From JBOFFC01 sp051648405 (GTDB lineage Bacteria > Planctomycetota > Planctomycetia > Pirellulales > Lacipirellulaceae): a stretch of 35,190 nt of DNA. The translations under genes were made by a program, and so were the position numbers. Below the pieces are notes generated by a model. That model worked only from the letters and a program-made list of their open reading frames with translations. It was not told where the DNA came from and did not search any database. The stretch lies in assembly GCA_051648405.1 (NCBI GenBank), contig JBOFFC010000127.1, positions 1 through 35,190 on the forward strand, given 5' to 3'. This document shows positions 6,647 to 15,420 of the stretch, piece after piece (position 1 is the stretch's first letter; each line of letters starts with the position of its first letter).

Positions 6647-7692
6647 GCACCTACACGTTCGACCCCACCGCCACGAACCGTTACGTCCGCGCCGACGCGA
6701 CGGGGAGTGGGGACGGCACCGCGAACAGCGCGAGCGGTGCGTGGACGATCGCGCAGTACGCCGCCGCGTCCGCAGCAAACGCGATCCCGAATTTCGACGC
6801 GTGGGTCGTCGGCGTTGCCGGCACCATCGCCGTAACGTCCCCAATCGTGATCGCGTCGGGCGGCGATTGGAACCAGCGTGGGCACCGCACGCTCGGCTGT
6901 TGGTCGGCCCCAGGCGACCTGTCGCTCGACGTTGCCGATGCGCAAAGGCCACGTATCGTCGGGACTGGGGGCGCGTGGACGAGCGGGCAGTACGTTTTCA
7001 GCAACACCTCGCAGAACGCCGTGGTCGCCAACCTCGACCTGTCGCTCGACGCGTCGCAAGTGGCGAACGTCGCGTCGGTTGGACAGAACTCGATGTTTGT
7101 GTCGTGTACGGCGTTCATGGCGGCCACCTTAGGGCGTCCGTTGCACGCTTATCTGTCGACGGTCTACCGCTGCCGGGCGACCGGCGGATTTGGTGTCGAA
7201 GGCAACACGATCAACTGCTTCCTCAGGACGTTGGCGTACAACGGCAACGTCAGCACCGTTGTCAGCGACAGCATCATCGACGGCTTAATTGCCGACAGGC
7301 CGATTTTCTTGAACCGTACTTTCGTGCGCACGTATTTCCAGGGGCAAAGAAGGACGGCCGTTCGATCGTCGATCGGAACCGTTACCACAGACAAAACGAC
7401 GCTCCGCGAAACAATGGTTCAAGCGGCCGACGCATCGCCGTCGTTCACTAAGAACGGATGCGACATGGGGGGCAATCGTTTTTCGCAGCCACTGGCCCTT
7501 GTGAACATGGCCGCAAACAACTTTCGCCTAACGGACCACGGTCGTAAGGACCGGGTTGCTGTTGAAGCGATGATCGCCAACCTCGACACGCCGCTACCCG
7601 CGGTATCAAGCCGCGACTCCGCCGCCACGCTCTACCAGTACCTGGCCGAGCTCGACAGTCGCCGCCTCAACAACGCCCTCGCCAACTGCTAG
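6643..7692 (+). CDS. Parallel beta-helix-like protein, tail-spike candidate
   Basis: 349 residues. The N-terminus (TFDPTATNRYVRADATGSGDGTANSASGAWTI) resembles the 'xxYVRxDGxxGxGxxWxTI' entry of pectate-lyase-like right-handed beta-helices. Short strand-turn repeats rich in Asn/Val/Ser follow (NAVVANLDLSLDAS, NTINCFLRTLAYNGNVSTVV). Such folds are typical of phage tail spikes that bind or cut surface polysaccharide, so a receptor-binding or depolymerase role is inferred. The stretch from about 7190 to 7560 is visibly less GC-rich than its neighbours, as expected for an exchanged host-range gene. No catalytic residues can be assigned. Confidence 0.65.
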   Translation: MSTYTFDPTATNRYVRADATGSGDGTANSASGAWTIAQYAAASAANAIPNFDAWVVGVAGTIAVTSPIVIASGGDWNQRGHRTLGCWSAPGDLSLDVADAQRPRIVGTGGAWTSGQYVFSNTSQNAVVANLDLSLDASQVANVASVGQNSMFVSCTAFMAATLGRPLHAYLSTVYRCRATGGFGVEGNTINCFLRTLAYNGNVSTVVSDSIIDGLIADRPIFLNRTFVRTYFQGQRRTAVRSSIGTVTTDKTTLRETMVQAADASPSFTKNGCDMGGNRFSQPLALVNMAANNFRLTDHGRKDRVAVEAMIANLDTPLPAVSSRDSAATLYQYLAELDSRRLNNALANC

Positions 7693-7697
7693 CGGCC

Positions 7698-9170
7698 ATG
7701 CAAACGATCACCACCGTCACGAGCGCCTCGCGCAACCTGGCCAGCGCCGTCAACCTCGGTGGCGCCGGGCTCGCGGCGTGGACGCTTACCGAGCCGGTCC
7801 ACGCGGCGCAGCTTGAGCTGCTGTTCCCCAGCGGCGCGGCGGGGAACCTGCGGTTCTACGCCGCGGACTCGGCGGGCATCGTCAAGTACGGGGTTGACAC
7901 CCCCGCGGCCACCGCGGCGGCTGGGCAGACGCTCGTGGTGCAGCTCTCGCTCCCGGCAAGTGGGTCGGTCCGCTGCAAGAGCGACAACGCGGCCGACTCG
8001 GCCGTCACGTGCAGCGGGACGCTGCGCGACGTGACCCCCGTGGCGGCGCTCAAGTCGTTGGGCTACACCGCGGCGCGCGCCGTACACCTCGACCTCCTGG
8101 CGGACGAGACGGTCGGGCTCGCCACGCTCGCCGGCGGGGTCGAGGACGCGCTCGCGAACTCCACGAGCGCCGCCGTCGACGCGGCGCTCGTGCTCACCAC
8201 GGCGCCGATCGGCCCCCCAAAGTCACCGGCCGGCGACCGTGTCGCGTGGTGGTCGCAGCGGAGCGGCACGCACTACTTGGCCTACGGAGGCGCCACGTTC
8301 TTCGTCGCCGCCGGGACATTCACCGCGTCGGACCGGCACGTCCTGCACACCGACCTCGCGGCGCTTCCCGACGGGGTCGTGCCGCTCACCGTGTTTCGGC
8401 GCGCCGGCGTCTCGCCCGTTCCGGCTAGCGACACGCCCCTCGGGGTGATCGTGCTGTTGAAGACGGGCGCGACGATCACCGAGACGCTGTTCATCGACTC
8501 GGACCTGACGCGCGTGGCGAGCGGCGTGAACAATCTGGCGCCGACGGGGAGCGCAGCGACGGGCTCGCTCAAGGACCTAGTCGCGGCGCGGGCCACGCCC
8601 GCGCAGGTGACTACTCTGATCGCGGAAGCGCAGCTCCCGAACGCCGACTTTGTCTCGGCGAAGTTTTCCGACACTGCTGCCGCGATCGCGGCGGCAGGCA
8701 TCTCGGCGCCCGAGCGAGCCAAGATCGCCACCCTCCCTACGACGGGCGCCGTGGCCCGAGTGAGCGACCTGGCGGGGGTGGTGGCGACGGCCGGTGGTGG
8801 CCCGGTGCAGACGCAGGAGGCGTCGCCGCCGCACACCGTCCGCGCCGGACGCTGGCGGGGGGGCTACTCCGTCGACCGGCGGCTGCGTGTGCGGCGCGGC
8901 GAGCAGCTGATCGCCGCCGTCGACTGCCGCGACCTGCTCCCCCGCGGCAGTCGCCTCGCGGGGATGGCCCTCCCCGTGTCGAGCCTCCCGGCCGCCGTCG
9001 CCGTCTCGACCCTGGCGAACAGCCACGGCGTCGATCGCGATCTGGCCGCCTGGCGGATCGAGGTCGCGGCGAACGCCACGGTCGGCGCCGTGGCGTCGCA
9101 CGCCGTGTCGCTGACGCTCCCCGGCGGGCAGCTGGCGAACCTGGCCGTCGAGTTCGAGGTGATCCCGTGA
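7698..9170 (+). CDS. Large fibre-like structural protein
   Basis: 490 residues, starting at ATG 7698 five bases after the previous stop. The composition is Ala/Val/Thr/Gly-rich with many beta-strand-like stretches (QLELLFPSGAAGNLRFYAADSAG, TLVVQLSLPASGSVRC). There is a helical middle (about 285-365, VAARATPAQVTTLIAEAQL) and a strand-rich C-terminal domain (RRGEQLIAAVDCRDLLP ... LANLAVEFEVIP). This alternation is common in tail-fibre or baseplate-attached proteins. Its place next to the beta-helix protein supports a host-contact module. No named family is recognised. Confidence 0.65.
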   Translation: MQTITTVTSASRNLASAVNLGGAGLAAWTLTEPVHAAQLELLFPSGAAGNLRFYAADSAGIVKYGVDTPAATAAAGQTLVVQLSLPASGSVRCKSDNAADSAVTCSGTLRDVTPVAALKSLGYTAARAVHLDLLADETVGLATLAGGVEDALANSTSAAVDAALVLTTAPIGPPKSPAGDRVAWWSQRSGTHYLAYGGATFFVAAGTFTASDRHVLHTDLAALPDGVVPLTVFRRAGVSPVPASDTPLGVIVLLKTGATITETLFIDSDLTRVASGVNNLAPTGSAATGSLKDLVAARATPAQVTTLIAEAQLPNADFVSAKFSDTAAAIAAAGISAPERAKIATLPTTGAVARVSDLAGVVATAGGGPVQTQEASPPHTVRAGRWRGGYSVDRRLRVRRGEQLIAAVDCRDLLPRGSRLAGMALPVSSLPAAVAVSTLANSHGVDRDLAAWRIEVAANATVGAVASHAVSLTLPGGQLANLAVEFEVIP

Positions 9171-9222
9171 CTCTCGCCCCTCACCTCCCGCCTCCCGCCT
9201 CTCCCCTCTCGGGCGCAGCCCC
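9171..9222 (+). repeat. Family B heptamer array with start-codon mini-hairpin (copy 2)
   Basis: It begins on the base after the preceding TGA (9168-9170). Five period-7 units are read (CTCTCGC, CCCTCAC, CTCCCGC twice, CTCTCCC), then CTCTCGGGC, and the closing GGGC-GCA-GCCC hairpin. ATG 9223 follows after one more C. The whole spacer between the two genes is repeat. No purine-rich ribosome site is present. Confidence 0.85.
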
Positions 9223-9564
9223 ATGGCGCTCCGACCCCTCGAGTGCTGCCGCGAGCCGCTCTGCACGGAGCTTGCGCGGGGGCCGTACTGCGACGCCCAC
9301 GCCCGCACGCGGCACGCCGGCGGCGCCAAGAATGCCCCCGGCGACCCGTTCTACGCGTCGCGACCCTGGCGTCGCGTACGCGGCCTCGTGCTCTCGCGCG
9401 AGCCGCTCTGCCGGCACTGCGCGGCGCGGGGGGTGATCACGGCGGCGAGCGTCGTCGATCACGTCACGCCACGCCGCGAACGCCCCGACATGGCGCTCAG
9501 CACCACCAACCTGCAGCCGCTCTGCGGGCGCTGCCACAACCGCAAGACGGGACAGGGACAATGA
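9223..9564 (+). CDS. HNH endonuclease of the packaging module
   Basis: 113 residues. Two zinc-binding CxxC pairs (LCRHC and LCGRC) frame the ββα-metal motif: VVDHVTPRR supplies the D-H pair, NLQPLC the Asn, and CHNRKT the final His. The N-terminus carries further Cys/His (CCREPLC, YCDAH). HNH proteins directly before TerS/TerL are known in HK97-like phages to assist terminase in DNA cleavage during packaging, and the position here matches. ATG 9223 follows the family B element. The stop overlaps TerS by ATGA. Confidence 0.92.
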   Translation: MALRPLECCREPLCTELARGPYCDAHARTRHAGGAKNAPGDPFYASRPWRRVRGLVLSREPLCRHCAARGVITAASVVDHVTPRRERPDMALSTTNLQPLCGRCHNRKTGQGQ

Positions 9565-9980
9565 GCCTCGGCCGACCCCCCAAGCCGACCTCCCTGCACC
9601 TGGTGGAGGGGACCTTCCGCGGCGACCGGCACGGCGAACGACTTGCCGAGCCGCGACCCGACGGCCTCCCCGAGGTGCCCGCGTGGCTCGAAGGGGAAGC
9701 GCTGGGCCACTGGCAGGAGGTGGTCCCCACGCTGGTCGCCACCCGCGTGGCGAAGGCCCTCGACTCGCACGCGCTCGCCATGATGTGCACCTGGTGGGCC
9801 GAGTGGCGGCGGCTCCGCGATGCGCCCCCCGAGACGAGCGGCCGGGTCTACCTGCTCGGTCGGGCCCAACGAGAGTGGTCGGCGCTCGCCAGCCGTTTTG
9901 GGCTGACCCCGGCCGACCGGACCCGCCTGGCCGCCGATGCCGAAAAGGACACGGGGGCCGTCGACAGGCTGGTCGTGTGA
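9561..9980 (+). CDS. terS: Terminase small subunit, P27 family
   Basis: 139 residues from ATG 9561 in an ATGA overlap with HNH. The opening GRPPKPTSLHLVEGTFRGDRH is the signature N-terminus of P27-type small terminases. It is followed by PEVPAWLEGEALGHWQEVVP and a helical body ending FGLTPADRTRLAAD, the characteristic 'fGltPasR.rl' tail. The subunit recognises phage DNA and recruits TerL at the procapsid. Length is normal for the family. Confidence 0.92.
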   Translation: MSLGRPPKPTSLHLVEGTFRGDRHGERLAEPRPDGLPEVPAWLEGEALGHWQEVVPTLVATRVAKALDSHALAMMCTWWAEWRRLRDAPPETSGRVYLLGRAQREWSALASRFGLTPADRTRLAADAEKDTGAVDRLVV

Positions 9981-10001
9981 CGGCGGCGCCAAAACCCGCC
10001 G
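9981..10001 (+). other. Small hairpin in the TerS-TerL spacer
   Basis: CGGCGG (9981-9986) pairs with CCGCCG (9996-10001) immediately after the TerS stop. The rest of the 44-base spacer is C-rich (ending CTCCCCCTCC) and runs into ATG 10025. It resembles a degenerate family B border. No T-run follows, so it is not a typical terminator. Confidence 0.35.
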
Positions 10002-10024
10002 GCTGAGCCGCACGCTCCCCCTCC

Positions 10025-11725
10025 ATGGGGGAGAGCATCGCCGGCGACGACGCGACAGCTCGTCAGGGGCTGCCGCCAGACGACGCCGCGCCGCCGCGCA
10101 CCCTGAACGGCTACGACCCGGTCGCGACCGCCGGGCCCGGCGAGTGGTTCGACCCCGTCGCCGCCCAGGCCAAGGTCGATTTCTTCGAGCGACTGCTCAC
10201 CCACAGCAAGGGCCGCTGGGCACGCCAGCCGTTCCTCCTGCGCCCGTGGCAGCGGGACTACATCCGCACCCTCTTCGGCTGGCGCCGCGCCGACGGCACA
10301 CGCCGCTACCGCCGCAGCTTCCTTTTCGTGCCGCGGAAGAACGGCAAGACCGAGCTCGCCGCGGGGATCGCCGGAGCGTGCCTCTTCAACGACGGCGAGA
10401 CGGGCGCCGAGTGCTATTGCACGGGCTACGACCTCGAGCAGGCCAACTTCCTCTTCGCCGCCGCCGCCGGGCACGTCCGCAACGCGCCGGCCCTCGCGCG
10501 GCGGGCGAAGGTCCTCACCACCAAGAAGCGGATCCTGTTCCCGGAGCGCGGCAGCTTCCTCCGTGCGCTGCCGGCGAGCGACTCCGGCGGCCACGGCGCG
10601 AACACGCACTTCGTGGCCTACGACGAGTTCCACCTCTACAACACGCCGCGGCACGTCGAGGTCTACGAGTCGCTGCACACCAGCACGCTAGCCCGCGAGC
10701 AGCCCCTCGAGCTGATCCTCACCACCGCCGGGTGGGACCGTGAGAGTCTGTGCTACCAAGAGTACGAGACCGCCTGCGCGGTGCGCGACGGGCGGATCGC
10801 CGATAGCTCCTACCTGCCAATGATCTACGAGAAGCCGCCTGGCCTCGACTGGACCGACCCGGCCGCTTGGGGCGTCGCGAACCCCAACCTCGGCGTAACG
10901 TTCGCCGAGGACTACCTGAAGCGCGAGTGCGAGCGCGCGAAGCGGAACGCGTCGTACGAGAACACGTTCCGCCGGCTGCACCTCAACGAGTGGACTAGCC
11001 AAGAGTCGCGCTGGATCCCCATGCACCGCTGGGCCGAGTGCTGGGGGACCCGCGGCGACCTGCCGGCGGACGTCCCGCGATGGGGGGGCCTCGACCTCTC
11101 GGCGACACGCGACCTGACGGCGTACGTCGAAGTCCAGCGGTTGGGCTCGTCGGCGTTGGGGCGTGCCGAGGGGGACCAAGCCGGCTACCGGGCCCGCGGT
11201 TGGTACTGGGTCCCCGAGGCTCGCCTCGAGGAGATGCGCCGCCACGGGCTGCGGGTCGATCAGTGGGTCCGCGACGGCTACCTGTGCGTCGTCCCGGGGG
11301 ACGCGATCGAGCTGGCGCCGATCGAACGCTTTGTCTTGGGTCGCGCCGAGCGCGGGAATCTGCACGGCGTGGGGTACGACCCTTGGCACGCGGCCGCGAT
11401 CCAGCAGGCGCTCGAGGGGCACGGGGTGACAATGGTCAAGGTCCGACAGGGGGCAGAGAGCCTCAGCAGCCCCTGCCTCGAGCTCGAGCGGGCGCTCTTC
11501 GCCGGCCGCTTTGACCACTCGGGGGACCCGGTCCTCGCTTGGTGCGCCGAGAACGTCGAGGTCCACACCGACCCCAACGGCAACATCCGCCCCGTCAAGC
11601 CCAAGCACGGCGGCACGCGGAAGATCGACGCCGTCAGCGCCCTGGTGACCGCCCTGCACGTCTGCCTCAAGACGGCGCCCCCGCGCGTCAGCCCGTACGA
11701 AACCCCCGGGACGCTCGCGCTGTGA
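10025..11725 (+). CDS. terL: Terminase large subunit
   Basis: 566 residues. The ATPase has a Walker A variant PRKNGKT (103-109) and Walker B HFVAYDE (195-201, Asp200/Glu201). A coupling region is near TTAGWDR (233-239). The RNase-H-like nuclease has acidic residues at LDLSATRD (Asp357, Asp363), GYDPWH (Asp452) and KIDAVSAL (Asp535). All motifs expected of an HK97/P27-associated large terminase are present, so it should be active. It translocates DNA into the procapsid and cuts the concatemer. Its stop overlaps the portal start (GTGA 11722). Confidence 0.96.
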   Translation: MGESIAGDDATARQGLPPDDAAPPRTLNGYDPVATAGPGEWFDPVAAQAKVDFFERLLTHSKGRWARQPFLLRPWQRDYIRTLFGWRRADGTRRYRRSFLFVPRKNGKTELAAGIAGACLFNDGETGAECYCTGYDLEQANFLFAAAAGHVRNAPALARRAKVLTTKKRILFPERGSFLRALPASDSGGHGANTHFVAYDEFHLYNTPRHVEVYESLHTSTLAREQPLELILTTAGWDRESLCYQEYETACAVRDGRIADSSYLPMIYEKPPGLDWTDPAAWGVANPNLGVTFAEDYLKRECERAKRNASYENTFRRLHLNEWTSQESRWIPMHRWAECWGTRGDLPADVPRWGGLDLSATRDLTAYVEVQRLGSSALGRAEGDQAGYRARGWYWVPEARLEEMRRHGLRVDQWVRDGYLCVVPGDAIELAPIERFVLGRAERGNLHGVGYDPWHAAAIQQALEGHGVTMVKVRQGAESLSSPCLELERALFAGRFDHSGDPVLAWCAENVEVHTDPNGNIRPVKPKHGGTRKIDAVSALVTALHVCLKTAPPRVSPYETPGTLAL

Positions 11726-13104
11726 ACGATCTGCTTACCAGCTTCTCGGTCGACACCTGCGGCGCGTCGGGGTGCGACATTGTCGCACCCCCGCTGGCCC
11801 TCCCCTCCCCCAACGGGTCGGGCTCCCTCTCGCCGCGAGCGATGGCTGCGTTCCCGGAAGAGTGGTTCTTCGACTGGCGTGGCGGACCGAGCGAGCCGCT
11901 GGGCCCCTCGCCGCGCCGCGCTCTGTCGCACTGCCCCGTCTGGCAGGCGGTGAACATCATCGCCGGCGACCTGGGGCAACTGCCGATGCGGGTGCAGCGT
12001 AGAGAGCCGGCGACGGGGGCCACCAAGGACGCGCCGGCCCGCGGCGAACGGCTGGTCGCCACGCCCGAGCACCCGGTCGACTGGATCATCAACGACGAGC
12101 CCAACGGCGTGCAGAGCCCGAGCGTCTTCCGCGAGACGCTGATGGCCTGGGCCCTTTTGTGGGGGAACGGCATCGCGCTCGTGGAGCGCGATGCGCGGGG
12201 CGTGCCGCTCGCCCTGCACCCGCTGCCACCCGACCGGACCATGCCGGTGCTGCTCGAGGGGGGGGGATACGGGATCCGGCACACCCCCGTCGCCGGCCCC
12301 GCGTTCTTGCTCTACCCCGCGGATGTGGTCCACATCCGCGGTCTGGCGATCGACGGCTTCTGGGGGCGCTCGTGCATCGACGTGGCCCGCGAAGCGATCG
12401 AGTCGGGCCTCGCGGTGCGCGACCAAGTCTCGGGGAGCTTCCGCAACGGCTGCCGACCCGGCGGCGTGCTCTCCGTCGCCGAGACGCTCAGCGACGGGGC
12501 CCGGGCGAGCCTCCGCGCCGAGTGGGAAGCGATCCACCGCGGCGGCAAGAACTCGGGGCGGATCGCGGTCCTCGTGGGGGGCGCCACCTACACGCCGGTC
12601 GCGATGACCACCGCCGAGAGCCAAGCGGTCGAGATGATGCGGCTCGACCGCGAGTTCGTCGCGTCGCTCTTCAACCTGCCCGCCTTCAAGCTCAACGCGC
12701 TGGAGAACGCGGCCGTCCGCGCCAACGTCGAAGAGCAGGGGCGCGAGTACTACGCGACCACCCTCAGCCGCTGGGCGAACCGCTTCGCCGAGGAGCTCAA
12801 GCGCAAGCTATTCCCCGAAGCCGAGCGGCGCCGGCGGATGTGGGAGGTCCGCATCGACGCCGAGGCGCTCACCGCCGGCAGCCCCGACGCCCGCATGGCC
12901 CGCGCCGCAACCGGCGTGCAGCACCGCTTGATAACCCGCAACGAGGGGCGGGCGCTCCTCGGTTACAACCCGGTCGACGGCGGCGACGAGTTCGAGAACC
13001 CGAACATCGACACCGTCGGCGACGCGGTCCGCAAGGAAGCCCGCAAGGCGGCGCAGGAAAGCTCGACAGGATTACAGGATGACGGGAAGGGATCGACAGG
13101 ATGA
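11722..13104 (+). CDS. Portal protein, HK97 family, with repeat-encoded C-terminus
   Basis: 460 residues from GTG 11722, coupled to TerL by GTGA. The typical portal core is seen: CPVWQAVNIIAGDLGQLPMRVQRR, ETLMAWALLWGNGIALVERD, YPADVVHIRGLAIDGFWGRS, EFVASLFNLPAFKLNALENAA and RNEGRALLGYNPVDGGDEFENPN. It forms the dodecameric DNA gate at one capsid vertex. The last 14 residues (SSTGLQDDGKGSTG) and the TGA at 13102-13104 are encoded by the left arm of the family C repeat, so the native C-terminus has been replaced or extended. The first 45 residues are poorly conserved-looking. Confidence 0.94.
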   Translation: MNDLLTSFSVDTCGASGCDIVAPPLALPSPNGSGSLSPRAMAAFPEEWFFDWRGGPSEPLGPSPRRALSHCPVWQAVNIIAGDLGQLPMRVQRREPATGATKDAPARGERLVATPEHPVDWIINDEPNGVQSPSVFRETLMAWALLWGNGIALVERDARGVPLALHPLPPDRTMPVLLEGGGYGIRHTPVAGPAFLLYPADVVHIRGLAIDGFWGRSCIDVAREAIESGLAVRDQVSGSFRNGCRPGGVLSVAETLSDGARASLRAEWEAIHRGGKNSGRIAVLVGGATYTPVAMTTAESQAVEMMRLDREFVASLFNLPAFKLNALENAAVRANVEEQGREYYATTLSRWANRFAEELKRKLFPEAERRRRMWEVRIDAEALTAGSPDARMARAATGVQHRLITRNEGRALLGYNPVDGGDEFENPNIDTVGDAVRKEARKAAQESSTGLQDDGKGSTG

Positions 13105-13178
13105 CGCGCAGCGTCGTCCTTCACCCCCGTCGTTCTGTTCCTGTAAATCCCTTTTCCAATCCTGTGATCCTGTCAGGC
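13065..13178 (+). repeat. Family C inverted-repeat element (copy 1)
   Basis: A 114-bp element with left arm GACAGGATTACAGGATGACG (from 13065) and right arm ATCCTGTGATCCTGTCAGGC (13159-13178), with internal copies of ACAGGATGA and GTTCTGTTCCTGT. It overlaps the last 40 bases of the portal gene and ends seven bases before ATG 13186. The second copy at 15421 is in the same orientation, and together they bracket the protease and capsid genes. I recall ACAGGAT-type repeats as common intergenic repeats in planctomycetes and other bacteria. Confidence 0.88.
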
Positions 13179-13185
13179 TTAAACG

Positions 13186-13830
13186 ATGGACATACACCTC
13201 TACGGCGCGATCGGCGATTACTTCGACGGGCTTACCAGCGGCTGGCTCCGCGACGAGCTGCAGCGCGCGGGGCGTGACGAGCCGATCACGCTGCGGATCA
13301 ACAGTCCCGGCGGCCTGATCATGGAGACGGTCGCCATGATCGAGCTCCTGGGCCGGCACCGCGGGCCGATCGACGCCACCATCGACGGCCTCGCCGCGAG
13401 CTGCGCGAGTTACCTCGCGGCCACGATCCCCAAGGTGTCGATCGCACAGGGGGGGATGCTGATGATTCACGACCCGTGGGCGCTCAGCGTCGGCACCGCC
13501 AGCGACCTCCGCAAAGAGGCCGACGTCCTCGACAAGATGGCCGCCAACATCGGCGCCGCGTACGCGGCCAAGTGTGGCAAGACCGACATCGAAGTCCGCG
13601 CGGCGATGGCCGAAGAGACCTGGCTCACCGCCGACGAGGCGCTCGCGTGGGGCTTTGTCGAGTCGGTCACCGACAGCCAGGCCAAGGGCTGCCGCGTCCC
13701 GGCCGGGATGGGGTACCGCAAGCAACCGGCCGCTTCGCTGCTCGACCAGCCGACCGCCGACGGGCGGCACGCGGCCGTCGCCCGCCGCTCGATGCAGCGG
13801 CGGATGGAGTTCGAGCGCGTGGCGGGCTGA
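13186..13830 (+). CDS. ClpP-like prohead maturation protease
   Basis: 214 residues. The crotonase-like S14 fold is marked by ITLRINSPGGLIMETVAM, the nucleophile Ser72 in GLAASCASYLA, His95 in MLMIHDPWAL, and the C-terminal helix EETWLTADEALAWGFVESV. This is the usual HK97-type head protease, which trims the scaffold (delta) domain from the capsid protein and then exits or digests itself. The residues after about 165 form a basic, probably disordered tail. ATG 13186 lies directly after the family C repeat, without a Shine-Dalgarno. The capsid gene is next. Confidence 0.94.
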   Translation: MDIHLYGAIGDYFDGLTSGWLRDELQRAGRDEPITLRINSPGGLIMETVAMIELLGRHRGPIDATIDGLAASCASYLAATIPKVSIAQGGMLMIHDPWALSVGTASDLRKEADVLDKMAANIGAAYAAKCGKTDIEVRAAMAEETWLTADEALAWGFVESVTDSQAKGCRVPAGMGYRKQPAASLLDQPTADGRHAAVARRSMQRRMEFERVAG

Positions 13831-13912
13831 GCAGCCCCGCACGAATCGGCCACCCCAGCGCGAGAGTCTCGGGGACTTGAAACACTCCCCCTCTCTCCGC
13901 CGCGCAGGACCC
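13831..13912 (+). other. Protease-capsid spacer with relic of a family B border
   Basis: The last 30 bases are pyrimidine-rich (ACTCCCCCTCTCTCCGCC) and end GCGCAGGACCC before ATG 13913. This resembles the GGGCGCAGCCCC-ATG end of family B but lacks clean heptamers and the hairpin. No RBS, promoter or terminator can be supported here. Confidence 0.35.
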
Positions 13913-15409
13913 ATGGTCGCCACCGTTCACTCCTGGACTCGTCTGTTCCGCCAGGCCGAGCGGCTTGGTATCCGCCCTGTGGCGGTGGCCGCGCTCGCGG
14001 TCGCCGACCGCGTCGCCAAGCTCCGCGCGCAGCTCGCCGACCTCACCGACGAGGCGACGGCGATCATGAAGGTCGCCGACGACGAGTCGCGGGACCTCTC
14101 GGCCGACGAGCAGGCCCGCTGGTCGGCGCTGATGGACGCCGAGAAGGGGGAGATCGCCGCCACCAAGCAGCAGCTCGCCTCGGCCGAGAAGGTCGACCGC
14201 GAGAAGCGGGCCCTGGCGCTGCTGCGTGACGACAACGCCCGCGGCCAGAACCCGCTCGACCCGCTGGCCCGTGGCGCCGGCGGCGAAGCGAACGCCTTGC
14301 GTCCCGCGATCCCACGGCGCCAGGGACGCCTCCGGGCGTTCCACGGCCCGGACGCCGACCGCAACGCCTACCTCTCCGGGATGTTCCTCCGCGCCTCGTG
14401 CGCCCGGCTGCGGCACACGAGTGACGCCGAGGCGGAGTCGTACCTCGCGACCCAGGGCTACGGACCGGGGGGGGCACGGAACACGCACGTCGAGGGGACC
14501 AACTCGCTCGGCGGGTTCCTCGTGCCCGACCCGCTCTCCAGCGCCATCATCGACGTCCGCGAGACGCACGGCCTGTTGCGGCGCGTGGCCTCGTTCATGC
14601 CGATGACCGCCGACACGCTGACGATCCCCAAGCGGCTCGGCGGCCTCACGGTGAGCTACTCCGGCGAGGGGCTGGCGATCGCCGAGACCGAGATGACGTG
14701 GGGCAACATCTCCCTCACGGCCGTCAAGCGGACGATCCTCACCAAGGTCACCAACGAGCTGGCGGCCGACGCGCTGATCAACATGGTCGACCACCTGGTC
14801 ACCGAGATCGGGACGGCGTTCGCGGTGCGCGAGGACCGCGAGCTGGTGCAGGGGGACGGCACGGCCACCAACGGCGGCGAGGCGGGGCTGCTGAACCGTT
14901 TGGGCGCCGCTGGACGCTACACCTCGCCGGTGGGGCGCAGCACGTGGGCCCTGATCAACATCGCCGACCATCGCAGCACGATGGCGGTCTTGCCGAGCCG
15001 GTTCAGCGAGGCGGCGGAGACCGAGTTCGGCCCGGCCTGGGTCTGCAGCCGGCAGTACTACTACGACGTGATGTGCCGGCTGATGGACGCCGCCGGCGGG
15101 AACAACTGGCAGACGATCGAGGTCGCCGGCTCGATGCGGCCGATGTTCCTCAACACGCCGGTCTGGTTCACCGACTTCATGCCGACCGCGACCGCCGTCA
15201 GCACCGTCTCTTGCCTGTACGGCAACTGGCGGCAAGCGGTGATGGTCGGCTCGCGGGCCGGGATCGAGATCGGCCAGAGTGATCAGTTCGCCTTCAACGA
15301 GGACGTGACCACGCTCCGCGCCACTAGCCGCTACGACATCAACGTCCACGAGCCGGGTGACGGGTCGAACGCCGGCGCCTACGTCGGCCTCCGCACCGCC
15401 GCGTCCTGA
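13913..15409 (+). CDS. Major capsid protein, HK97 fold, with scaffold domain
   Basis: 498 residues. The N-terminal about 110 residues are a charged coiled coil (RVAKLRAQLADLTDEATAIMK ... EKGEIAATKQQLASAEKVDREKRALALL), the usual delta/scaffold domain. The coat begins around SLGGFLVPDPLSSAIIDVRE and shows the family pattern: FMPMTADTLTIPKRLGG, TAVKRTILTKVTNELAADA, AFAVREDRELVQGDG and a C-terminal TLRATSRYDINVHEPGDG. The adjacent ClpP-like protease should remove the scaffold domain. The gene sits between the two family C repeats together with its protease. The stop TGA 15407-15409 precedes the second repeat by 11 bases. Confidence 0.95.
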   Translation: MVATVHSWTRLFRQAERLGIRPVAVAALAVADRVAKLRAQLADLTDEATAIMKVADDESRDLSADEQARWSALMDAEKGEIAATKQQLASAEKVDREKRALALLRDDNARGQNPLDPLARGAGGEANALRPAIPRRQGRLRAFHGPDADRNAYLSGMFLRASCARLRHTSDAEAESYLATQGYGPGGARNTHVEGTNSLGGFLVPDPLSSAIIDVRETHGLLRRVASFMPMTADTLTIPKRLGGLTVSYSGEGLAIAETEMTWGNISLTAVKRTILTKVTNELAADALINMVDHLVTEIGTAFAVREDRELVQGDGTATNGGEAGLLNRLGAAGRYTSPVGRSTWALINIADHRSTMAVLPSRFSEAAETEFGPAWVCSRQYYYDVMCRLMDAAGGNNWQTIEVAGSMRPMFLNTPVWFTDFMPTATAVSTVSCLYGNWRQAVMVGSRAGIEIGQSDQFAFNEDVTTLRATSRYDINVHEPGDGSNAGAYVGLRTAAS

Positions 15410-15420
15410 TGACGACGGAA

